DNA from: Megaustenia siamemsis
Lineage: Eukaryota > Mollusca > Gastropoda > Stylommatophora > Ariophantidae
DNA: 64,000 bases
Direction of reading: 5' to 3'
Assembly: GCA_032433765.1 (NCBI GenBank)
Contig: JAVIAB010000092.1
Coordinates: 63,674,493 to 63,738,492, forward strand
Shown here: piece after piece, positions 52,701-59,875 of the stretch
Layout of the letters: every line of letters begins with the position of its first letter
Position numbering within the stretch: the stretch's first letter is position 1
Position numbers and translations under genes: made by a program
Notes under the pieces: model-generated
Told to the model about the DNA's origin: nothing
What the model saw: only the letters and a program-made list of their open reading frames with translations
Database searches by the model: none

Positions 52701-53190
52701 ATGTAACTTTCCTTCAGTGTTAGGTAACTTTCCTTCAGTGTTATGTATCTTTCCTTCAGTATTAGGTAACCTTCCTTCAGTATTAGGTAACTTTCCTTTA
52801 GTATTAGGTAACTTTCCTTCAGTATTAGGTAACTTTCCTTCAGTGTTAGGTAACTTTCCTTCAGTATTAGGTAACTTTCTTTCAATGTTAGGTAACTTTC
52901 CTTCAATGTTAGGTAACTTTCCTTCAATGTTAGGTAACTTTCCTTCAATGTTAGGTAACTTTCCTTCAGTGTTAGGTAACTTTCCTTCAGTATTAGGTAA
53001 CTTTCTTTCAATGTTAGGTAACTCTCCTTCAATGTTAGGTAACTTTCCTTCAATGTTAGGTAACTTTCCTTCAGTGTTAGGTAACTTTCCTTCAGTGTTA
53101 GGTAACTTTCCTTCAATGTTAGGTAACTTTCCTTCAATGTTAGGTAACTTTCCTTCAATGTTGGGTAACTTTCCTTCAATGTTAGGTAAC
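49798..53190. repeat. Right-hand end of the satellite array
   Basis: Up to about 51600 this part matches the 4.5-kb block type seen at 4.9-7.1 kb. A CATCAT block follows (51830). The final kilobase is an unusual mixture: a duplicated TTCACTGTTGGG/CTTGTCTTCGATG pair near 52510-52600 and then many GTATTA and GTGTTA monomers (52635-53100). The last monomers are close to consensus and stop abruptly at 53190. The next bases contain TTTCATTGATAG twice (53192 and 53210, 18 bp apart), which may be a relic of the insertion boundary or of a diverged monomer. Confidence 0.8.
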
Positions 53191-53216
53191 ATTTCATTGA
53201 TAGAGACTGTTTCATT

Positions 53217-53303
53217 GATAGAAATCCGTAGAAGTGCGTTAGGAAGAAGTTACCATACCTTCTTTGGTGATGTAATGAGAAGAGGAAAACTTGAAAATAT
53301 TTA
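53217..53303 (+). mobile_element. Short LINE reverse-transcriptase C-terminal fragment
   Basis: A plus-strand open stretch contains TFFGDVMRRGKLENI and then a stop. This matches the conserved FFGHVMRR.KLENI motif found after the RT fingers/palm region near the C terminus of many RTE/Jockey-type LINE polymerases. Only about 25 codons are recognisable and the stop follows at once, so it is a dead fragment. The frame is continuous with the LGNFPSM frame of the last satellite monomers, but only by chance of junction position. It is the first non-satellite sequence to the right of the array. Confidence 0.55.
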
Positions 53304-53769
53304 AACATTAAAAATTAGATGAAGAGAAGACATGGAGACAACACAGAATGTTTATATATTTAACAGTTTGGTTTAGACAGTGTTTTTGTCGAAAAGGAAA
53401 GGTACGCCAGTGACAAATATTGGAGAAGCAAGATCGCCTGTCTCTGAACATGTTACCTAATAAGGATGATGGAGTATTAAAACAAACAGTAAGAGCCCGA
53501 AGTAAGAGTTCTGCTGGTTTGCACAATAACACCAGCAAATAACATCGACATGTGACCTGTAGACCAAAGTAATTTGATTGATTTTAAATTGGCGTTTCTA
53601 TCTTGTTGAGCTACAGAACAGCCGTTTACTTCTCGCATATCTCAGGTAATCAGTTTTCTCGTACTCAGTTTCTATTTCAAAGAGTATTTAATTGCAAATT
53701 ACACGGGCGCATACCTTGTTACTAACACTGTGGGCCCAATATTTACTTTCCGTTCACTCTTGACAATGT
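53304..53769. other. No recognisable feature
   Basis: A/T-rich sequence without a long open frame, RNA gene or repeat that I recognise. It may be eroded LINE 3-prime sequence following the fragment at 53217-53303, but nothing in it supports that directly. Confidence 0.4.
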
Positions 53770-53780
53770 TTAGCAGAAAT

Positions 53781-53981
53781 CGTCATCATCATCGAGTGCC
53801 CTCTCCGCAACTAAGATTGGTTACCATGGATCGCCATTCTACTCTGTTTCTTGCTTTGATGGTGCAGGCTGTCATAGATTGACTTGTCCATCTTTTGATG
53901 TTACTCGTCCATGTTAGTCTTGGTCTGCCTCTGCCTCTTTTACCTTGTATTTTCTCTTCCAATATTAATTTTAGTAGGCTG
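53781..53981 (-). mobile_element. 5-prime truncated RTE-type LINE insertion with target-site duplication
   Basis: The minus strand encodes GKRGRGRPRLTW, NIKRWT, then WRSMVTNL and a stop. This is the basic GRGRPR segment and the final WR.MV.NL motif typical of RTE/Jockey-like LINE C termini. After the stop the minus strand ends in a GATGATGATGA tail, like the short tandem tails of RTE elements. The insert is flanked by the 11-bp direct repeat TTAGCAGAAAT at 53770-53780 and 53982-53992, the expected hallmark of target-primed insertion. Only about 200 bp integrated, so it is a 5-prime truncated copy. The coding part is still open for about 60 codons, which suggests a fairly recent insertion. Confidence 0.82.
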
Positions 53982-53992
53982 TTAGCAGAAAT

Positions 53993-54480
53993 AAACATAA
54001 CAAGATAGACACATTTAAATTAGGCATGTTATGTTCATTTTGTGCACACGCATTGCGTTGGCTATTGATCATTACGCTCACACATTTAATTGAGACAAAG
54101 TCACTTTCTCTTGCAGGTCTTGAATATTTGCTTAGCCCACGACTAACCTTCTCTGTTTGTTTATGGCAATGAGTTGGGTTTATTTCTCATTTCTTCGCGA
54201 ACTCTGACGTTCATTTTAGTGTCTGAACAGGGGGCGGTGGCGGTGAAGAATTAGATTTAACTCCCTTCTGAGTAGAAAAACTATGTGACATCTCCCTTTA
54301 TCAAATAAGGTTGACTTTTACCGCTGGCAAAATTTGCTCGTGTGCGATCTATTTTGGTTGATAACATTTTAATTGTAAGTGAAGTACTTTTATTTGAAGG
54401 TATAAGGGTTTTGCATAGTGCCTGTTGTTATGTAGCTAAATACAAAGTGTGTACTTAAAAAGAAAGTACTATAAAATGTA
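53993..54480. other. No recognisable feature
   Basis: Mixed A/T-rich sequence with a small G-rich patch (GGGGGCGGTGGCGGTG near 54230). No open frame, RNA gene or repeat stands out. Confidence 0.4.
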
Positions 54481-54489
54481 TATGGCCCT

Positions 54490-55068
54490 TTTCGTCTTGT
54501 CAGACGGTCTAGTGGAGGCTATTGTGTATTTTTTTTTGTTTTTGAGGTTTTGTTTTTGTCGATCAGCTTCTCTCGTGGCTAATTCTACCAATGTTTGACA
54601 GACACACACGGCCACAGAATTAACAAGTCAGGCCCACTGATCCTCAGGGTTTTCCATCCTTTTTCATGGGTCTTTTCTCTTCTAAGTGTTGCCTTAGCAC
54701 AGTCTAAAAAGATGTTATACCATTCCTTATACATGCTCTCCATGATGTGCGATCACTTCCCAGATGTTCGCATTCATTGTCACAGATGAAGTCATTCAGA
54801 AATGATTTACTGGTATCTCTATATCGTAGCTTAGGTCTGCGGATTTTATTTTTCCGTGTATTAGTTCACCATATAGTATTTGCTAGGGAATGCGTTTTTC
54901 TTCCATTCGCTAGACGTGCCTCAGCCATCTTAGTCTTCGACATCTGAGCATCGACATTATTGTTGCGGCTGCAGGACACGTTGCAGGACAGTAAAGTTGG
55001 TTACTTTGTCCTGCCATTTGATGTGCATTTTTCTGCGGAGACATCGGACGTGGAAGACATTTAGTCGT
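54490..55068 (-). mobile_element. Decayed LINE C-terminal region with Cys/His end motif
   Basis: On the minus strand RLNVFHVRCLRR and IKWQDKVTN (from 55068) begin a run followed by LRCRRLRWL, MEEKRIP, ILYGELIHGK, RPKLRYRDTSKSFL and DRTSWRACIRNGITSF. The order matches the C-terminal part of Jockey/CR1-group LINE polymerases (R.F..RCLRR...I.WQD.V.N; LRW.GHV.RM; RY.D). Near 54563-54620 another frame reads CGRVCLSNIGRISHERS and a stop, matching the terminal CGR.C.S.IG..SH.R zinc-finger-like motif of these proteins. At least two in-frame stops and two frame changes make it a pseudogene. The 3-prime non-coding end probably extends to about 54490. No target-site duplication was identified. Confidence 0.8.
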
Positions 55069-55122
55069 TTAAAATGTAGTAACTGCATAAAAGAACAAGT
55101 ACAAGAGAAACAGTAAAAGACA

Positions 55123-55387
55123 TTTTAAAAAAGTAAAGTAAAGAGCCCCTGTCAGGCCAAGTGGTATTTAGGGAATATGATGTTAAGTTACCATAATGTT
55201 TACTGACCTTCGGAACATGATTTTTGGGGTAATGTGGTCGGTATTACGCCCGTGCCGCTTTACTTTCTCCGAAAAAATCTGGTACCCATTTAAGGCTGGG
55301 TGAACCCAGAAGCCGTCGATCAAGATCGAACCCGATCTCTTGTCCTTAGTAGTCCAGTTCACTAACCACTGAGCTGTCCGGTCTGCC
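55123..55387 (-). mobile_element. tRNA-derived SINE with target-site duplication
   Basis: Read on the minus strand the element begins GGGCAGACCGGACAGCTCAG, then TGGTTAGTG (A-box region of a tRNA-like promoter), and about 35 bp later GGGTTCGATC (B-box region). A non-tRNA body follows with CTGGGTTCACCCAG and AATGGGTACC, and the element ends in a CTTTACTTTACTTTTTT tail. It is flanked by a 12-bp direct repeat with one mismatch: CAGTAAAAGACA at 55111-55122 and CAGTAGAAGACA at 55388-55399. Head, body, simple tail and duplication together define a full-length SINE of about 265 bp. It would be transcribed by RNA polymerase III and moved by a partner LINE. The body resembles SINEs I associate with gastropods; this is recognition from memory, not a search. 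Confidence 0.85.
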
Positions 55388-55399
55388 CAGTAGAAGACA

Positions 55400-55722
55400 G
55401 CGTGAAATGGGGAAAAATCTTATCTAATGACAAGGGTTGTGAAAATCAAGTTACGCTGAATTTTTAAATGCCTACAGCACATTAAGTTGTGAAAGAAAGG
55501 GATGTACCCCTCTCCTGGTGTGTCACATAATGAGCTGTTTGTGATACAAAAAGCCTGGATGATCTTCGGTAACTTCGCCATGAACAAAGAAAAACTGGCC
55601 CTCAAAAAGAAATGACGTTACTTATGCAAAATAAATAACGATTTTGTCAAATAGTAGATGTCGGTGCTCAAAACATTCACAATTTATAAAGCATAAATTA
55701 AACAGTATTCTTCTTTTCTTCC
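55400..55722. other. No recognisable feature
   Basis: About 320 bp between the SINE and the next LINE fragment. Short open stretches exist on both strands, but none resembles a known domain. Confidence 0.4.
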
Positions 55723-56095
55723 TCATCTGCCTTTCAGCGTCGAGGGGAGATATAATTTGCGGTCTTTTGCTCTTCTGTTCGTCTTTGTTGCTGTTATGTT
55801 TCCTAGTGCTTCTAATATTCCATCGACCCATCTTTTTCGTGGTCGACCCTTGGGTCTGGTTTTCTCACAACGTTTGTTGAAGGCTCGTTGTGTTGTGTTT
55901 TGTTCTTTCTGCCTTGTAACGTGGCCAAACCATTTTATCTGCTGTTTCCTTATATATTCTATGGCGGGGGTTATTCCTAGCTTTTTTCTCAGTTCTTCAT
56001 TTCTGATCTTATCTCTCAGACTGTTTCCTGTCATTCGTCTAACACATTTCATCTCTGTAGAGGTTATTTTACTTATTGTTCTTGCATAAACAGTA
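55723..56095 (-). mobile_element. RTE-type LINE reverse-transcriptase C-terminal fragment
   Basis: One minus-strand frame stays open and reads ISKITSTEMKCVRRMTG, NSLRDKIRNEELRKKLG, IKWFGHVTR and then KGRPRKRWVDGI. This order (EM..LRR..G..R.D.IRNE..R..L, then a basic WFGHV.R motif, then GRPR.RW.D) is the standard C-terminal connection of RTE-like and related LINE polymerases. The upstream part is missing. The coding similarity starts right beside the (TA)n tract at 56117-56187, so slippage there may have replaced upstream sequence. The frame has no stop within the domain, so this copy is younger than the one at 54490-55068. It is incomplete and non-functional. Confidence 0.82.
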
Positions 56096-56116
56096 TAAGT
56101 AGCAAATATAAACATC

Positions 56117-56124
56117 ATATATAT

Positions 56125-56187
<63 letters not shown>
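56117..56187. repeat. (TA)n microsatellite
   Basis: About 70 bp of alternating T and A with one interruption (ATAATA) near 56136. It adjoins the LINE fragment to its left. Confidence 0.97.
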
Positions 56188-56189
<2 letters not shown>

Positions 56190-56840
56190 GACTTGTATAG
56201 TCGGACAATTGTGTTACAATTGTGGTATAGTTACCTTATTGCAGGGTCGATTTTGCCATTAGACACATTTTTTTCTAGACAATCAGCTAGCGACGTCAAG
56301 ATACGGGAGAGTTAGCTTTATTTTATTCATTAAACAAAGACTTTATAGATCGCTAAATCTTTTCGTTTATTTTAAATTAATTCAAGAAACTTTAATATAA
56401 CAATATATAAAAAAATGTTTGAATTTAGCAAACTAAATATGTTATGTATTTTAAAAATATAATCTAGGTATTGTATTCTCCACAAATAAGGTTTATAAAA
56501 GTGTCAAAATCTTAAAGTTAACAATTAGTAATATTATAAAAAAAAAAAAATCTGATCTCATATCAAAATTGTAGGAAATGGTTTGTACAAAATCTGGAAG
56601 TTAATTACCTTTTAGTTTGCAGTTGTATCTACCCCTCACTTGTGGACACGTCGTCTAAGACTCAGTTATCAGAACACGCCAGTGATAGTGATTTTGACGA
56701 ACCATATTGTTAGTGCATTACAAGATCTAGAACATATTTTTTATCCTGTTCTGTTACAAATATGCAAAAATAATTGATAAAACAGTGTCCCAAATGTTTA
56801 TTGCTCTGAAAATGTATGTATATCCATTAATCCGTCTATC

Positions 56841-56845
<5 letters not shown>
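56188..56845. other. No recognisable feature between the two (TA)n tracts
   Basis: A/T-rich sequence with an A-run near 56540-56550. No open frame of note and no recognised repeat or RNA gene. Confidence 0.4.

Positions 56846-56926
<81 letters not shown>
56846..56926. repeat. (AT)n microsatellite
   Basis: About 80 bp of uninterrupted alternating A and T. The 37-bp minisatellite starts about 15 bp to its right. Perfect tracts of this length are prone to replication slippage. Confidence 0.97.
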
Positions 56927-56928
<2 letters not shown>

Positions 56929-56939
56929 TTCTTCGTGGT

Positions 56940-58890
56940 TGTGGCTAAGCCAGTGAGTCAACCACTACGCGAATGTTATTGCTAAGGCAATCGGTTAACT
57001 ACTACGCTAATGTTATTGCTAAGGCAATCGGTTAACTACTACGCTAATGTTATTGCTAAGGCAATCGGTTAACTACTACGCTAATGTTATTGCTAAGTCA
57101 CTCAGTTAATCACTAGGATAATGCTATGGATAAGCTAGTGAATTAATCAAAAAGCTAATGTTATGGCTAAGCCAGTGAACTAACAACTACATGTTAAGAT
57201 TATGATTCAGCCAGTGAAAAACCATACACTAATTTTATTGCTAAGCCAGTGAGCTATCCAATACACACAGGTTATGTCTGAGCCAATGAGCTAAGCACTA
57301 AGTTAATGTTAGGGCTGAGCCATCGACCTAACCACAACGCTAAGATTTACAATGCCAGTGAGCTAACCACTATGCTAAGGTTATGACTAAGCCAGTGAGC
57401 TAACCACTATGCTAAGGTTATGACTAAGCCAGTGAGCTAACCACTATGCTAAGGTTATGATTAAGTCAGTGAGATAACCACTATGCTAAGGTTATGAGTA
57501 AGTCAGTGAACTAACCACTATGCTAAGGTTATGACTAAGCCAGTGAACTAACCACTATGCTAAGGTTATGACAGAACCAGTGAGCTAACCACTATGCTAA
57601 GGTTATGAGTAAGTCATTGAGCTAACCACTATGCTAAGGTTATGAATAAGCCAGTGAACTAAGCACTATGCTAAGATTATGATTAAGCCAATGAGATAAC
57701 CACTATGCTAAGGTTATGACTAAGTCAGTGAACTAACCACTATGCTAAGGTTATGACAGAACCAGTGAGTTAACCACTACGCTAAGGTTATGAGTAAGTC
57801 AGTGAGCTAATCACTACGCTAAGGATATGAGTAAGCCAGTGAGCTAACCAATATGCTTAGGTTATGAGTAAGCCAGTGAGCTAACCACTATGCTAAGGTT
57901 ATGACTAAGCCAGTAAGCTAATCTCTACGCTAAGGTTATGAGTAAGCCAATAAGTTAACCACTACGCTAAATTTGTGAGTAAGCCAGTGAGCTCACCACT
58001 ACGCTAAGGTTATGACTAAGCCAGCGAGCTAACCACTACGCTAAGGTTATGAGTAAGTCAATGAGCTAACCACTATGCTAAGGTTATGAGTAAGCCAATG
58101 AGCTAACCACTTCGCTAAATTTATGAGTAAGCCAATGAGCTAACCACTACGCTAAGGTTATGAGTAAGGCAACGAGCTAAACACTACGCTAAATTTATGA
58201 GTAAGCCTGTGAGCTAACCACTATGCTAAGGTTATGACTAAGCCAGTGAGCTAATCACTACGCTAAGGTTATGACAGAACCAGTGAGCTAACCACTATGC
58301 TAAGGTTATGAGTAAGCCAATGAGCTAACCACTACGCTAAGGTAATGAGTAAGCCAGTGAGCTAACCACTACGCCAAGGTTATGAGTAAGCCAGTGAGCT
58401 AACTTCTACGCTAAGGTTATGAGTAAGCCAGTGAGCTAACCACTACGCTAAGGTTATGAGTATGCCAGTGAGCTAACCACTACGCTAAGGTTATAAGTAA
58501 GCCAGTGAGCTAACAACTACGCTAAGGTTATGAGTAAGCCGGTGAACTAACCACTACGCTAAGGTTATGACTAAGCCAGTGAGCTAACCACTACGCTAAG
58601 GTTATGACTAAGCCAGTGAGCTAACCACTACGCTAAGGTTATGAGTAAGCCAGTGAACTAACCACTACGCTAAGGTTATGATTATGCCAGTGAGCTAACC
58701 TCTATGCTAAGGTTATGAGTAAGCCGGTGAACTAACCACTACTCTAAGGTTTTGAGTAAGCCAGTGAGCTAACCACTACGCTAAGGTTATGGGTAAGCCA
58801 GTGAGCTAACCTCTATGCTAAGGTTATGAGTAAGCCAGTCAGCTAACCACTATGCTGAGGTTATGAGTAAGCCAATGAGCTAATCACTAC
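56940..58890. repeat. 37-bp minisatellite, about 53 units
   Basis: The unit consists of GCTAAGGTTATGAGTAAGCC followed by AGTGAGCTAACCACTAC. For example, consecutive GCTAAGG starts lie at 57374 and 57411. The leftmost units are a distinct subtype (GCTAATGTTATTGCTAAGGC, then AATCGGTTAACTACTAC), repeated about three times unchanged near 56969-57080. Units from about 57130 to 57360 are the most diverged, and the rest vary mainly at GAGTAAG/GACTAAG/GACAGAA, ACTATG/ACTACG and GTGAG/ATGAG. No frame is open through the array. On the minus strand each unit contains GTAGTGGTTAGCTCACTGG, which resembles the start of a tRNA or tRNA-derived SINE. The array fades out through CTACTTTAAGCGTCTG at about 58890. 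Confidence 0.95.
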
Positions 58891-58894
58891 TTTA

Positions 58895-59875
58895 AGCGTC
58901 TGCTAACCACTACCCAACGATTATCTCTAAGGTCATCATTATGTATAGCGCCTGCAGGCATAGATGTGTCATGCTCTTCACCACGTTCTATTGCTATTTA
59001 TTATGTTTGTACACCTTCTCCTAAAATATTCTCATAATTTGCCTTAAAGATATAGAAAGAAAAAATAGACTATTAATGAATATTATATACTAGTGTTCAG
59101 CCGTGTTGTCTACTACACGCGTTGTCACGGCCTCTACATTAGAGATGTATTTTCTATGTATGATCAATATTGCAACACATTTCTGTGAAAATGTTACAGA
59201 TGAAACAATGTTGACACCAGATGTTTTGATTGAAGATTTACTGCATAATGTTAACATGATAACGTTTTGTTTGCAAACGTACGTGCATATATATCGTGTT
59301 AATGTGAATTTGTTTGGGGGATGAACAAAACTGTTGCAATTGCTTTTGTTAGAGAAACTTCTGTAATTATTTCTATTTTCAGTTGTTATGTATATTTATA
59401 TGCATATATGCTGTCGAAAATGGCCTGTTTAAAGGTAGTTTATCTGAATATTTCAAACGACATAAGACATTAAGAAAACTGTTGAGCTGCCTGACACAAA
59501 AAGGATTATGAAATTAGGGCTAATTATTTGTATTTCTGGCTCGAAAGATAGTCAGAGAAGTAAAGAATTGAGTTACCTAGTGAACAAGTCAGAAGTGTTT
59601 AACTTGATAGGGTTGAGGTGAGGTTAACAAACCCCAGATATCCATCGCTCCAAAATGATAAGAAGAAAGAACGCTTTATAATAGTGAAATATGAGTGGGT
59701 CGGTTAAAATGTCTCTTCTTATTCCTTCACTTGTCATGTAAAGATAATTGTGATAGATTTTCATAACTTAACTGTGTAAACAAGGTGCATGTCGGAGTTG
59801 AATGTGTCAACCATTTGGGTGCAAGTACCAAAGCCTTGTGTACTCCTCCACAGCTTATACGATGAGAAAAGTTGG
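58895..59875. other. About 1 kb with no supported gene
   Basis: A 73-codon plus-strand open stretch at 59103-59324 starts with ATG, but it has no recognisable domain, no neighbours and no sign of splicing, so I do not call it. The rest is A/T-rich single-copy-looking sequence. Confidence 0.4.

Larger units (their letters stand above)
439..53190. repeat. 21-bp satellite array, about 2,500 monomers, higher-order organised
   Basis: The commonest monomer consists of GTTAGGTAAC, then TTTCCTTC, then AAT (21 bp, 14 of 21 positions A/T). It repeats head to tail with no foreign insertion that I can find over about 52.7 kb. Common variants are TTGGG for TTAGG, CGATG for CAATG, TTAGATAAC, GTATTA/GTGTTA, and ACATTCC for ACTTTCC. 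Because the unit is seven codons long and lacks stops in one plus and two minus frames, it yields heptad-like readings (LGNFPSM on plus; IEGKLPN and LKESYLT on minus). These stretches end wherever a 20-bp monomer occurs, and the longest reach 359 residues on plus (36225-37304) and 387 on minus (49115-50278). None has a unique domain or a conserved start, so I do not call genes. The left edge has degraded monomers, including one about 4 bp short near 470-486. The right edge is abrupt, at near-consensus monomers. Confidence 0.97.

Noticed and set aside
439..53190. Telomeric array, because many units contain TTAGG
   Set aside because: TTAGG is never repeated directly with a 5- or 6-bp period. 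It occurs once per 21-bp unit and is often TTGGG or TTAGA, and the array has non-telomeric flanks on both sides.
439..53190. CRISPR array
   Set aside because: Repeats are contiguous with no unique spacers, and the context is eukaryotic.
54595..54947. Plus-strand open frames of 64 and 66 codons
   Set aside because: They are the opposite strand of the decayed LINE C-terminal region on the minus strand, which explains the sequence better.
56785..56985. 66-codon plus-strand frame with Ile-Tyr repeats
   Set aside because: It is mostly a translation of the (AT)n tract and then the first 37-bp unit.
59103..59324. 73-codon open frame as a small gene
   Set aside because: No recognisable motif, no splice or promoter context, and length within chance expectation for A/T-rich DNA.
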